From assembly GCA_018646675.1 (NCBI GenBank), contig JABGUH010000037.1:1-64000 (forward strand): a stretch of DNA of 64,000 nucleotides. Reading direction: 5' to 3'. The notes under the pieces are model-generated. The model was not told where the DNA came from, did no database searches, and worked only from the letters and a program-made list of their open reading frames with translations. The stretch's first letter is position 1. The number at the start of each line of letters is the position of its first letter. Below are positions 26,885-35,999 of the stretch, piece after piece. The position numbers and the translations under genes were made by a program. Source of the stretch: Bdellovibrionales bacterium (GTDB lineage: Bacteria > Bdellovibrionota > Bacteriovoracia > Bacteriovoracales > Bacteriovoracaceae).

Positions 26885-27901
26885 ATGAATGGTATTAGAA
26901 TAGTGACACTAGTCACGGCCCTTAGCCTATTTATATCTACAGCTCTTTGGTCTTCAGATCAGATGATCAAGATGAAGGTCCGGGATAATCTATGTAATGA
27001 CCTAAAAAGTGATAACAACAGTCAAGTTAGAATCCCTCATGATATACCTCTTGCCCAAGCCTATTGCAGTGATATAACGCGACTTGAGCTGGCACAGTCG
27101 AGTCTAGGGATTGGAATTTCGCAAAAAGGTGAGCAAGAGAAGCAGATCTATCTAAATCTTTCTAGGCCTAAAGATCTATTCAAAAGTGAATATGATGGTC
27201 TGCGTTTGGGGGAGCAACCGGATATTTTTAATGGTGAGGACTGCTCTACAGGTTCAGATCGTTCTGGCCACTCTCCATTCCGAGAAATTGCCATTAAAAC
27301 TGCCTATCTAAATATATTAGCAATTGGAATGATGGGGGTAGTCTGGTCGCTGCCAGCAGAGGTTAGTCATTGGGATAAAGATGAAATTCGTCGTGCTCCT
27401 AATAAACCAAGTTTTCTTTTTAATAAGTGGAAGGACAATGTTACCAGCAAGCCGGTAATGGATAAAGATGGTTTTGCGGTTAACTATATTGGCCACCCTC
27501 TCTCTGGTTCAGCCTTCTATGTGCTGGCACGTGACTCCGGTTTAACCCCTCAAGAGTCTTTCATCTACTCGACATTAGTTTCGACACTATTTTGGGAGTA
27601 TGGTTATGAGGCGGTCGCCGAGAAACCATCTATCCAAGATCTGATCATTACACCGGTTTTGGGGTCAATCTTGGGAGAGAACTTCTACCAGTGGAAGAGA
27701 GAAATTGAAGCTAATGGAGATGTGCTTTGGGGGTCCAAACATCTGGGGAGAGCGGCCAAAGTATTTCTTGATCCAGCGGGCTCGATGATTGCACCAATGC
27801 GCAGGGTGTTTGGTGAAAAAGCGGAGGTCTCTGTTGGCCCGATCTATCGAAATGTTGATGGGCGTAATCAGATTGCCTACAAGCTACAGGTTAAATTTTA
27901 A
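26885..27901 (+). CDS. Exported DUF3943 protein
   Basis: From ATG 26885 the protein has 338 residues with a signal peptide (IVTLVTALSLFISTALWSS). The frame is open back to 26768, but the added 39 residues are charged and would bury the signal. The C-terminal part fits DUF3943: NYIGHPLSGSAFYVLARDSG, TLFWEYGYEAVAEKPS and DLIITPVLGSILGENFYQW. The family is membrane-associated in Gram-negatives and of unknown function. Two cysteines lie near the N-terminus of the mature protein. The nearest neighbour downstream is 200 bp away. Confidence 0.8.
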   Translation: MNGIRIVTLVTALSLFISTALWSSDQMIKMKVRDNLCNDLKSDNNSQVRIPHDIPLAQAYCSDITRLELAQSSLGIGISQKGEQEKQIYLNLSRPKDLFKSEYDGLRLGEQPDIFNGEDCSTGSDRSGHSPFREIAIKTAYLNILAIGMMGVVWSLPAEVSHWDKDEIRRAPNKPSFLFNKWKDNVTSKPVMDKDGFAVNYIGHPLSGSAFYVLARDSGLTPQESFIYSTLVSTLFWEYGYEAVAEKPSIQDLIITPVLGSILGENFYQWKREIEANGDVLWGSKHLGRAAKVFLDPAGSMIAPMRRVFGEKAEVSVGPIYRNVDGRNQIAYKLQVKF

Positions 27902-28103
27902 ATAATATTAAAGTTGCTGCAGAGTTAGATGTTAGTGGCAAAGTTTTATCTTCGCAGATTCCTACACGAGCTATTTACCTGTTATGATGAGTAAATTTAA
28001 GTTGTAAGAGTTTATCAGAGAATAGGTCACGAAAAAATTCAGAATCAAGTTAAAATAGAGGCAATACAACGTTTGAAGCAGGAAATCGCCATGGAGGGTG
28101 ATT

Positions 28104-29309
28104 ATGATGCAAGCAAGGAAGGTTGCTCTCAGTCTATTACCACTACTACTTCTATTCTCAACAGCGATCGGCTCTCCTGGTCAGGAGTTTTGGATCACCA
28201 TTGGCAAGGAGACTCTTGACTCATCCATGAAGCAGATCGGCTTGGCACATTTCAATGTTGAGAAGGCAGTGGGGGATGCAGCACTGGTTAAAATTAATGA
28301 AGAGGCACTGCCGGCACTTTCTAAACTTATGCATCATGAATTTAAACGCTGTGGTGGATATTTTCGTCATAACAGTTATGAAGATGCGTTGGAAACGTTA
28401 GCTCTTAATCGATCAGTTCCTCATACTATCAACAAAGAGTTTGTTGACTACTCGATTAACTCCCAACTTTTGGTTAAATCAATAATTCAGAATGTTCGAG
28501 CGGTTAGTATCGAGGGCATGATTAGGCAGCTTGCAAACTTTAAGAATCGATATTACAAGAGTAAGCACGGTATAAATGCTGCCAACTGGGTCGCTGATTT
28601 TTGGCGTAACTTGGCCAAGGAGCGAAGTGATACCAAGGTCGAGTTATTTGAACACTCTCAATCTCCTCAGCCCTCGGTTATTTTGACTATTAAAGGTAGA
28701 TCCGATGAGCTGATTATTATCGGTGGCCATCTGGATTCGATTGCTGGCTGGTGGAATCGCTCTAATGCCAAGTCACCAGGGGCAGATGATAACGCTTCGG
28801 GGATAGCCACTATGACCGAAGTAATCAGAGTTCTACTACAACGAGATTTTGTTCCGGAAAAGACGATTAAATTTATCGCCTATGCAGCAGAAGAGGTTGG
28901 GCTGATCGGTTCTCAAGATATCGCTAGGTTCTATTCTGATAATAGTGAGGTTGTGGCCGGTGTCTTACAACTTGATATGACCAACTATAAGGGGTCGGAT
29001 AGTTTGGATATAGTTTTGATCTCAGACTATACCAATGCTATTCAAAATGAGTTTTTAGGTAAGCTAATAACTACCTATCTCGATGGAGTTAAGTGGGAAT
29101 ATGATAAGTGCGGTTATGCCTGCTCGGATCACTCATCATGGACCAAAGTCGGGTATCCCGCATCTTTCCCCTTTGAGTCTAAAAAAAGAGATATGAATGG
29201 TAATATCCACACAGCTCGCGACACCATTGATGTCTCTGATGGGAATGCACTACATGCGGCCAAGTTTGCTCAGCTAGCGGTGGCCTTCGTGGTAGAACTG
29301 GACCGCTAA
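28104..29309 (+). CDS. Secreted M28-family aminopeptidase
   Basis: This 401-residue protein has a signal peptide (VALSLLPLLLLFSTAIG), a propeptide-like N-terminal domain and an M28 di-zinc peptidase domain. Ligand and catalytic segments are GGHLDSI, PGADDNASGIATMTE, YAAEEVGLIGSQDIA (catalytic and ligand Glu), LQLDMTN and the last His near GNIHTARDTID. It resembles the Vibrio/Aeromonas leucyl aminopeptidases. GGAGG at 28093-28097 favours ATG 28104. It would degrade peptides in the periplasm or outside the cell. Confidence 0.93.
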   Translation: MMQARKVALSLLPLLLLFSTAIGSPGQEFWITIGKETLDSSMKQIGLAHFNVEKAVGDAALVKINEEALPALSKLMHHEFKRCGGYFRHNSYEDALETLALNRSVPHTINKEFVDYSINSQLLVKSIIQNVRAVSIEGMIRQLANFKNRYYKSKHGINAANWVADFWRNLAKERSDTKVELFEHSQSPQPSVILTIKGRSDELIIIGGHLDSIAGWWNRSNAKSPGADDNASGIATMTEVIRVLLQRDFVPEKTIKFIAYAAEEVGLIGSQDIARFYSDNSEVVAGVLQLDMTNYKGSDSLDIVLISDYTNAIQNEFLGKLITTYLDGVKWEYDKCGYACSDHSSWTKVGYPASFPFESKKRDMNGNIHTARDTIDVSDGNALHAAKFAQLAVAFVVELDR

Positions 29310-29453
29310 GCAGCTTCTTGTTCTCATAACTATTTGAAATTTTGCTGATTATTATCTAATTAGTGGTAAATTCTACAACCAATTCAGCTCAAACCGCAAT
29401 CTGTAGTAAAGTACGATTCTCAAATCTGTACAAACTTCTGGAGGATAGTTGTA

Positions 29454-29801
29454 ATGAAAAAAATATTGATGATGGGCTTGTTGATAGCGCTCTTTTCAAA
29501 TGCTGTTAACGCTTTAGAGTGTTCAGCGGTTAAAAGAGAGACCACTACTTCTGGGACTCAAGTAAGTGAAATGCAACTTGATCAAAAATCTCCGGTAGGT
29601 GGTATAGAACGATTTGCAGGTGATATTGGCCTGGCTCACTTTTCAGTGCAGCTAGATGGCTCAACTGCCACCGCCATGATTACCATTGGCCCTGATTATA
29701 CCTTGGGAAATCTTTCTAAAGGGAGATTAGCAGAGGATGGTAAGTTGAAACTCGCTTTTGTTACTCCTAATATTACCTTCATCCTTAACTGTCAGGAGTA
29801 G
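29454..29801 (+). CDS. Small secreted protein with one likely disulfide
   Basis: This 115-residue protein has a signal peptide (ILMMGLLIALFSNAVNA) and a mature part of about 95 residues rich in Thr, Gly and beta-forming residues. One cysteine is at the mature N-terminus (ALECSAV) and one near the C-terminus (ILNCQE), a pattern also seen in the protein at 30673. CTGGAGGA precedes the ATG. No family recognised. Confidence 0.68.
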   Translation: MKKILMMGLLIALFSNAVNALECSAVKRETTTSGTQVSEMQLDQKSPVGGIERFAGDIGLAHFSVQLDGSTATAMITIGPDYTLGNLSKGRLAEDGKLKLAFVTPNITFILNCQE

Positions 29802-30165
29802 CCGTTAGGGGCACTGCTGTTTAAATCTAAATAAGCTGGAGAGTTTTTTTCCAACCACAGCAAATTTACCAAGCGCCAAGCAGCCTTCTTCGCCAAACAG
29901 GTTCAAAATCTACTGACGGGGGCGATCTTGGATGCGCTACTACCAATTCTCGTGATCTAAAACGGGCCAGACAAGAGGTAATTAAAACTACCTTGAGCTT
30001 AATTGATCAGTAATCACTAGAAAGTTACATGATATTAATGGGATGGCCCACTAGGCAGCACTCTCTGTCGGTAATTAAGTAATGATAATCAGTGTGAAAT
30101 TGACTATTAGCTTGATAACTACTATTTAGGCAGAGTAGATCTAACCCATATGCGGAGCGTATATT
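29802..30165. other. 364-bp gap with a 60-codon open stretch lacking a start
   Basis: From 29831 to the TAA at 30011-30013 the forward frame is open for 60 codons and encodes a plausible peptide (IYQAPSSLLRQTGSKSTDGG ending IKTTLSLIDQ). It has no ATG, GTG or TTG near its beginning and a stop just before it. It may be a gene remnant. The rest (30014-30165) shows no clear signal; a weak purine-rich site precedes the next ATG. Confidence 0.35.
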
Positions 30166-30606
30166 ATGAAAAAGGTCCTTTTACTTCTTTTGGTACTACT
30201 TCAACTATCTGTCGCCTACGCTGGCCCAGATCGAGTTGTTGTTAACCGTTTTTTAGATGATCTAGAAGAGCTAGGGGTTGAGGAGCTACCAGGACTGTTA
30301 TCTTTTTACTATATGGAGAATCCGGAAATTTTTCTAGCTATAGACAGATGCTCCATCGTTGCTAAATCTGACCTGGTTAACTATATTTTTAACTTTAATC
30401 AGGGCACAGATGGTGCTTATGCCCTAGGGTTTACTGCGGTCACTCCCAATCAACTTCAACCAGCTCTAGAGAGCTACTTTCAAGATACAAACTACTACCG
30501 CTGCTCAATAGAGCGGAGCCTCCCCTATGTTTTTGAGGAGACTCTCTTCTATCAAGGAGTGGATAGTGGTTATACCATCATGTTTGACGTCGCCTGGGAT
30601 GATTAG
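30166..30606 (+). CDS. Small secreted protein of unknown function
   Basis: This 146-residue protein has a clear signal peptide (VLLLLLVLLQLSVAYA, cleavage probably after AYA). The mature part is acidic with many aromatic residues and two cysteines (DRCSIV, YRCSIE). It lies in a run of small exported proteins on the plus strand, 66 bp before the next. No recognised domain. Confidence 0.7.
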   Translation: MKKVLLLLLVLLQLSVAYAGPDRVVVNRFLDDLEELGVEELPGLLSFYYMENPEIFLAIDRCSIVAKSDLVNYIFNFNQGTDGAYALGFTAVTPNQLQPALESYFQDTNYYRCSIERSLPYVFEETLFYQGVDSGYTIMFDVAWDD

Positions 30607-30672
30607 TCGTAGACTTATCCTCTCTAAAAAGTAATAGTTATTAATGATCGCTACATCATCAAGGAGGGAGAG

Positions 30673-31011
30673 ATGAGGACTTTACTAATTACTTTTTTGT
30701 TATCTTTTTCACTGAACTCGTACGCTTTTGATATTATAAAAATGGAGTGTGATATTGAGATCAACGTTATCAACTCCTTTTTCAATGACACCACTATTTC
30801 CGACTCCTATCGGGAAGTGTTTGGTGGCCATAATAGTGTTAGCTTTGAGGCACAGACCGATGTTGGCTATTTGGGATTTATTCAAAATCGTCGACAGATG
30901 CACGATCTGGCAATCTTGACTACCTACAACTTTATGACTGATACGATAGAGTTTGCTGGAGTCTCTGCGATAGGGAAGGTTCAAGGTACGCTTAAAAACT
31001 GTGTACGTTAA
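30673..31011 (+). CDS. Small secreted protein, paired with the barrel protein downstream
   Basis: This 112-residue protein has a signal peptide (LLITFLLSFSLNSYA) and a mature domain with cysteines at its two ends (KMECDIE, LKNCVR), similar in layout to the protein at 29454. GGAGGGAG precedes the ATG. It overlaps the next gene by 11 bp, implying translational coupling and perhaps a joint role at the outer membrane. No family recognised. Confidence 0.7.
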   Translation: MRTLLITFLLSFSLNSYAFDIIKMECDIEINVINSFFNDTTISDSYREVFGGHNSVSFEAQTDVGYLGFIQNRRQMHDLAILTTYNFMTDTIEFAGVSAIGKVQGTLKNCVR

Positions 31012-31654
31012 GTCCCTTTACGCCTGTTTTATCTATCTTTTACTCCTACTGGCCACTCCTAACAGTTACGCTAGTTTGGACCTAGAGCCCTTTGTCGCCT
31101 TTGGACTGGGAGGTGGTGACTTTAACCAGTGGGACTCTCCTCGGCCAATTGATCATGATGCCTATATTTTGGCGCCTGAAATTGGCACCCGGCTGGGAGT
31201 AGATATCTTTCGCACTATCTTAGGTGGAGTCATCTCCATTGGTCGCTATCATATTGAGAGTGCTCGTACCGACGATAACCCCCATGCGATCGGCGGAGAT
31301 AGCTATGGTAATGGAGTGGTTCAACGCTTAATGGGGGCCTACGGGGGATTTGCTCTGCCTGTCGGCTTAAAGGTCTGGGGGGAAATCTATAGTCAAGTTA
31401 GTTGGGATTTTCACTACGCTGAACCGAAGCTTGCCAACCCATTTTCTAAAGATGATCGTCTGGAGGGGGAGGGGTTTGCAGTTGGGGTTGGATATCGTGA
31501 TTTGGGATTTAGTTTTGAGCTGGTCTATCGCCAGCTGGTATTTGATCTGCTGACAACGTCTGCTGGAGTTCAGGCCTTTCCCAATGGATTTTATTCAAAA
31601 TTCACCACTTATCAGCTAATGGGACAACTCGCCTTTACCATTGGCTTGCTATAA
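31001..31654 (+). CDS. Outer-membrane beta-barrel-like protein
   Basis: This 217-residue protein starts with GTG inside the end of the preceding gene. A signal peptide (LYACFIYLLLLLATPNSYA) is followed by alternating hydrophobic and aromatic strands (EPFVAFGLGGGDFN, GGFALPVGLKVWGEIY, GFAVGVGYRDLGFSFELVYR) and it ends in LAFTIGLL, as in small OmpA- or PagL-like barrels. It probably sits in the outer membrane. The function is not clear; no enzyme motif is visible. Confidence 0.72.
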   Translation: MYVKSLYACFIYLLLLLATPNSYASLDLEPFVAFGLGGGDFNQWDSPRPIDHDAYILAPEIGTRLGVDIFRTILGGVISIGRYHIESARTDDNPHAIGGDSYGNGVVQRLMGAYGGFALPVGLKVWGEIYSQVSWDFHYAEPKLANPFSKDDRLEGEGFAVGVGYRDLGFSFELVYRQLVFDLLTTSAGVQAFPNGFYSKFTTYQLMGQLAFTIGLL

Positions 31655-31695
31655 GTAACTATCTGTTTTTATTTTATAAAGCGGATTAAGTTTAG

Positions 31696-32832
31696 ATGAA
31701 ATTCACCGATAAGTTTAAGATGAAAAAACAAACTACTTTCTTACTTATCTCACTGCTAATGATTACAACTCTCACTGTTGTCGCCGGTGGTAATAACTTA
31801 TTACCAGTAGGTGATAATATCTATGTGCAAGAAAAGGGTTTAACAATGTTAGCTGGTGGAAGTCGCTCTGAGGTATACCAAAGGATTAATAAGCGACAGA
31901 AGAGTTACTATAAAATTACCGGCCATCATAAGGGGTGGGCCTATACTATCAAAAAGGTGAATATCAAAGGTGATGAAATTGATGGCAAAGAGTATCAAAT
32001 CTCCACTAAAATGTTTGGCAAGGGAATGCATCTCCTTGTTTTAGATGAACTGATAAATACTATTAACACTACTGTTGAGAAGTCAACTCTCGCTCCAGCC
32101 TTAGATCACTGCCCATCATGTGAACATCCTACGAAGGTTAAAGCTAAAGTTAGTAGTGGCAAAAAGATCAAGCCTGAAAATTTTAGGATCTCTGATCGGG
32201 CGATTAGAATGATTCAAGTGTTTGAAGGGTGTATTCGTTGTGGTTATTCAGATGTTAAGCAGTTCTCGATTGGTTATGGCACACGACTAAGTGGGAATTA
32301 CAATATGGCCCGTGATCAGGAGCTGGTGGCCAATACTAGATGTCTAGAACTTAGAAAGGGACGAGCATGTACCGCAAAGAAGAAGAGCTCTAAATATGAT
32401 GTATTAACATATCACTGTCAGTGCGCATCAGGAGGAAAAGCGGCCAAAAAAGCTGATGCCTTGATGCGTGCACATTTTAAAAATACCGGGATATTAAAAT
32501 TTATTAAGCAGGAGATTAAAATCCCATTAGAGCAGCACCAAGTTGATGTGTTGGCCTCCTGGTACTATAATTTTGGGAAGCGAAAGTATAAGCCCAATGA
32601 TAGTAAATCTCCCTCATTCTCCCACTATTTGAATCAGGGGAATTTAGTCGAAGGTGCCAAACGGATGAGTTGGTGGCGAAAATCTGGAGGTAAAGCTGTT
32701 GATGGCTTGATAGTTCGCCGGGCCAAAGAGCACTATATCTTTATGAATGGAGGGGAGATAGGGGATGTCCCTTTTCAGACGAAGAGTAGGGCCATTGATT
32801 ATTATTATAGACACTCTAAACTCAAAAGATAG
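31696..32832 (+). CDS. Secreted GH24-type lysozyme (muramidase)
   Basis: This 378-residue protein has a signal peptide (FLLISLLMITTLTVVAGG), an N-terminal domain of about 150 residues that I do not recognise, and a C-terminal lysozyme domain of the phage T4/lambdoid type. The catalytic Glu is in IQVFEGC and the Asp in GYSDVKQFSIGYGT, where Ser replaces the usual Thr; VDVLASWYYNFG also fits. It would cut the glycan backbone of peptidoglycan. Length is more than twice that of phage lysozymes. ATG 31696 and 31720 are both possible; neither has a strong ribosome site. It precedes a small secreted protein by 14 bp. Confidence 0.85.
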   Translation: MKFTDKFKMKKQTTFLLISLLMITTLTVVAGGNNLLPVGDNIYVQEKGLTMLAGGSRSEVYQRINKRQKSYYKITGHHKGWAYTIKKVNIKGDEIDGKEYQISTKMFGKGMHLLVLDELINTINTTVEKSTLAPALDHCPSCEHPTKVKAKVSSGKKIKPENFRISDRAIRMIQVFEGCIRCGYSDVKQFSIGYGTRLSGNYNMARDQELVANTRCLELRKGRACTAKKKSSKYDVLTYHCQCASGGKAAKKADALMRAHFKNTGILKFIKQEIKIPLEQHQVDVLASWYYNFGKRKYKPNDSKSPSFSHYLNQGNLVEGAKRMSWWRKSGGKAVDGLIVRRAKEHYIFMNGGEIGDVPFQTKSRAIDYYYRHSKLKR

Positions 32833-32846
32833 CAGAGGAAAAGTCA

Positions 32847-33251
32847 ATGTTAAACCCAATTAGATCATTTTGGATTATAGCTCTCTTGGTCCTTATCCCA
32901 CTGGCTGCGATTGCTGATTTGGCCACATTTAAATCTCAATATAGTGAAAAAATGCAGCAATTCCAACATGCGATGAAGACCGTGGAGATGCATCACTATG
33001 CAAAAGAGTTGCGTCAGTTTTGTCAGGAGTACCTGCTGAAGCTAGAGAAAAAAATGGCCAAAAAATCTGCAGGAAAGAAATTGACCCGCGAGCAACAGGA
33101 TTGGTGGGCCGCATATCAGCAGAGGGTTAAGCAGGAGATCGAGATTGAAAATAAAAATAAAGGGACTATCTCCTCTGTTAACTTAGAGGTATTTAAGGCC
33201 AAGCAGATCAAAACGCGGATCGAATCGATCTATCAAAACTACTCTGAGTAA
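32847..33251 (+). CDS. Small secreted helical protein
   Basis: This 134-residue protein has a signal peptide (SFWIIALLVLIPLAAIA) and a Lys/Gln/Glu-rich helical mature part with one cysteine (RQFCQEY). GAGGAAA upstream supports the ATG. It follows the lysozyme gene by 14 bp, so the two are probably co-transcribed; it could be a cognate inhibitor or helper, but nothing in the sequence proves it. It converges on pit with a 14-bp gap. Confidence 0.7.
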   Translation: MLNPIRSFWIIALLVLIPLAAIADLATFKSQYSEKMQQFQHAMKTVEMHHYAKELRQFCQEYLLKLEKKMAKKSAGKKLTREQQDWWAAYQQRVKQEIEIENKNKGTISSVNLEVFKAKQIKTRIESIYQNYSE

Positions 33252-33265
33252 GAGCGAGTCCATAG

Positions 33266-34321
33266 TTAAAATACTTTGGCCAGAAAGAGATTTTGCATAA
33301 TCGATAGAGCAAAAATTGTCATCACACCAGCAAAAACCGGAGTAGCAACCCAGCCACTAACGATCTTGAATAACATTGTCCAGTCGATATTTTTGCCTCG
33401 CCCTTTGATTAAACCAATTCCAAGAACTGCACCGACTACTGCTTGAGAGCTGGAGACTGGAACCAACGGAATCGCTGGTAATCCCAAGCTAACAGCAAAC
33501 TGTGATAGCTCTTGAGATGAGAAGATGAACAGCACTAGTGAGCTGGAGAGTACCACAACGAAAGCGGTAACTGGGGAGAGCTTAAATAGTCCACGGCCGA
33601 CGGTTTCCATCACTCGGCGTGAGTAGGTATAGACTCCAACTGCAATTGAAATCCCACCTAGTAAAAATAATTTTTGTGTCGAAGTGAAAGTCAAAAATGA
33701 GAGTAGTTGGGTGGTGTCAAAGGGAGAGGAGGGGATAAAAACTCCCATCACATTGGCAATATTGTTGGCCCCCAGCCCGTAGGAGCCAAAAGCTCCGACC
33801 ACAATTAAACCAACTCTGGTGTAGCTATCTTGGCGGATTAGATGAATGTGAGAGTTGTATACTTGATATCGCATAATCTGATAGATGATGACTGAAAAGA
33901 ACATGGATAGCAGGGGGCAGATGAGCCAAGTAGAGGTGATCTTAGTCACTACTGCTAAATCAGTAGGAGTACCAGAGAATAAGTTCCAGCCAATAATTGA
34001 GCCGACAATCGCCTGGGAGGTAGAGACCGGCAGACCAATCTTGGTCATAAAAAATACTGTTAGGGCGGAAGCTAGTGCCACAGTAAATGCGCCCGGTAGA
34101 GTTGAAATCGCTCCCAGCTTACCCAGAGTATGAGCGGCACCGGCACCTCCCACTACCGCTCCAATGATCAGAAAGACTGAGCAGATTAGTGCCGCACGGT
34201 AGAAGCTTAACATTTTAGAGCCCACCGCAGTGCCAAAGACATTGGCCGCATCATTTGCGCCCAGTGACCAACCCAGGAACAGACCACTAGAGAGAAAAAA
34301 GAGAGTGCTAAATAGATCCAT
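33266..34321 (-). CDS. pit: PiT-family inorganic phosphate transporter
   Basis: This 351-residue protein has about ten membrane segments and the duplicated PiT signature GANDAANVFGTAVGS and GANNIANVMGVF; the GLPVSTSQAIVGSIIGW and VPVSSSQAVVGAVLG repeats are also typical. It imports phosphate (usually as a metal-phosphate complex) by proton or sodium coupling. It follows the DUF47 gene by 17 bp, the standard pairing. Start is ATG. Confidence 0.93.
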   Translation of the reverse strand: MDLFSTLFFLSSGLFLGWSLGANDAANVFGTAVGSKMLSFYRAALICSVFLIIGAVVGGAGAAHTLGKLGAISTLPGAFTVALASALTVFFMTKIGLPVSTSQAIVGSIIGWNLFSGTPTDLAVVTKITSTWLICPLLSMFFSVIIYQIMRYQVYNSHIHLIRQDSYTRVGLIVVGAFGSYGLGANNIANVMGVFIPSSPFDTTQLLSFLTFTSTQKLFLLGGISIAVGVYTYSRRVMETVGRGLFKLSPVTAFVVVLSSSLVLFIFSSQELSQFAVSLGLPAIPLVPVSSSQAVVGAVLGIGLIKGRGKNIDWTMLFKIVSGWVATPVFAGVMTIFALSIMQNLFLAKVF

Positions 34322-34338
34322 TCTTAATTTACACTCAC

Positions 34339-34989
34339 TTAGATTAGTCGCTTAATAACATAGACTTCGAGGCGGTCACAGACATCCTCTGCTTGATCAC
34401 TAATCAGTGCCACCTTCTCAACAAAGTAGCGCAGATGCATCTTTTGGCTTAGGCTTTTTATATCCTTACTATTGAATACTGCTCGCTTAATTTTCTCTTC
34501 CAGCTTATCCACCTCACCTTCATAGAAGTGAACCTTGTTAATATAATCATTTGCCTGGCGAATATTTGAAAAGTAGCAGTTGGTCGCGTTCGCCAGTTGC
34601 TCCATACATTGCTGGGTATAGTCTACCATTTTGACAAAGTCCCCACGAATTAGTTCCGGAATTACTGGATGCTCAATGGAGAAGATATGCATGATTCTTT
34701 TGCTCAGGCTTAACACCTCATCTAAGGTCTCCAACAGACCTAAAACATCCCCACGAGCATCAGGGATTAGCATATGGGAGTAGAGCTTACGTTTAATGTC
34801 AGACTTGATCTGATCAGCCTCCCTTTCCACACTAATTGTCTCATAGACTCGCTCTTCAAAGCTGATTAGATCATCTGCCAGATAGTCCTTCATTCCCTCC
34901 AGAAATACCAGTGAACAGATCTGAATCTTTGCCAGATAGCTCTCAATTTGAGCCTCCATCTCCTTTGATTTTGCAAATACTCCTCTCAT
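34339..34989 (-). CDS. DUF47 (PhoU-like) accessory protein
   Basis: The protein is all-helical, of about 216 residues, with the DUF47 pattern: FEERVYETISVEREADQIK, a likely metal-binding E/D segment, and FVEKVALISDQAEDVCDRL at the C-terminus. DUF47 proteins accompany Pit transporters and are thought to control them. ATG 34989 has AAGGACGG upstream; the TTG one codon earlier is less likely. It is the first gene of a two-gene operon with pit. Confidence 0.9.
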   Translation of the reverse strand: MRGVFAKSKEMEAQIESYLAKIQICSLVFLEGMKDYLADDLISFEERVYETISVEREADQIKSDIKRKLYSHMLIPDARGDVLGLLETLDEVLSLSKRIMHIFSIEHPVIPELIRGDFVKMVDYTQQCMEQLANATNCYFSNIRQANDYINKVHFYEGEVDKLEEKIKRAVFNSKDIKSLSQKMHLRYFVEKVALISDQAEDVCDRLEVYVIKRLI

Positions 34990-35143
34990 CAACCAACCGT
35001 CCTTTCACCTAATAGAACACTCTACTATCGTAGATCTCCTTTCTTACTTTACCAGCATTCTAATCTAGATTATCATGATGTAACAGCAAATAAGATAATT
35101 AGCTACCATTTCGTAATTATATATCATTGAGGGAGTAAAGGTT

Positions 35144-35440
35144 ATGGGGTTTACAGTTGAGATAGATCGCGATCTAGAGGAGATTGTTCCTACCTTTCTG
35201 GAGAATCGTCATAAAGAACTGATCAAGATTGCAGAGGCGATTGAAGCAGCAGACTTTGCTTCTCTCCAAATTATTGGCCATAAGTTGGCGGGAAATTCTG
35301 GTGGGTATGGATTTGCTAAACTTGGAGAGTTGGGGGCCCAGATTGAGCAGGCGGCGATCAAGCGATCTATCGATCCAATGCAGGGCCTCTATGATCAGAT
35401 TAAACACTACCTCGATCAGGTGGAAATCAAGTATATTTAG
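35144..35440 (+). CDS. HPt-domain phosphotransfer protein
   Basis: This 98-residue protein is a stand-alone histidine phosphotransfer domain. The phosphorylatable His lies in QIIGHKLAGNSGGYGF near residue 47, followed by the LGELGAQIEQAA helix. It relays phosphate between a hybrid kinase and a response regulator, neither of which is adjacent. GGGAG precedes the ATG. It lies upstream of the rhodanese and chemoreceptor genes on the same strand. Confidence 0.88.
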   Translation: MGFTVEIDRDLEEIVPTFLENRHKELIKIAEAIEAADFASLQIIGHKLAGNSGGYGFAKLGELGAQIEQAAIKRSIDPMQGLYDQIKHYLDQVEIKYI

Positions 35441-35480
35441 CTTTTAAAGTTAGTTTAATCCGATTTGGATGGGGGAAAAG

Positions 35481-35963
35481 ATGTTTAAACATATTAGAAC
35501 CACACTGATACTTGTAATCTTATTTGTATTATCGACTGCATATGCCGGTCAAACACCAAAGAGCCTTGCGGGAGCGGAATTAGTAGATGCGTTAGCGGTA
35601 AAGGAGCTAGCAGTCGGAGGAGCACTGATTGTCGATCCTCGCACTAAAATGGAGTATAGCGAGGAACACATTAGGTTTACTCATCAGGGGAAGGTATTCG
35701 AGGCGATCTACCTGCGTTTTAAAGACCGCAGTACCAATAGTGTCGACTTTGATCTTGCCAAGGATAAAATTAAACTTTTTACCATTGAAAAAGCAACGGC
35801 TGGTGACAAGAGTAAAGCGATGATCTTCTACTGCAATGGGTCCAGTTGCTGGAAGAGTTACAAAGTGGTTAGACACTTAAAAGCGGCAGGTTACAAAAAG
35901 CTCTACTGGTTTAGAGGTGGTCTACCTGCTTGGAAGGCTAAGGGCTTTGGTACTTCAAAATAG
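35481..35963 (+). CDS. Exported rhodanese-domain protein
   Basis: The protein has a signal peptide (TTLILVILFVLSTAYA) and a rhodanese-like domain. The active-site loop is YCNGSSCWKSYKVVRHL, with the persulfide-type Cys in the first position of the loop, and the family ending YWFRGGLPAWKAKGF. It may handle sulfur or redox tasks in the periplasm. I chose ATG 35481, because GGGGG lies just upstream; the ATG at 35469 overlaps that site. Confidence 0.88.
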   Translation: MFKHIRTTLILVILFVLSTAYAGQTPKSLAGAELVDALAVKELAVGGALIVDPRTKMEYSEEHIRFTHQGKVFEAIYLRFKDRSTNSVDFDLAKDKIKLFTIEKATAGDKSKAMIFYCNGSSCWKSYKVVRHLKAAGYKKLYWFRGGLPAWKAKGFGTSK

Positions 35964-35999
35964 TGACTATATTTTTATTTGATGGGATAAATTTGAGAA

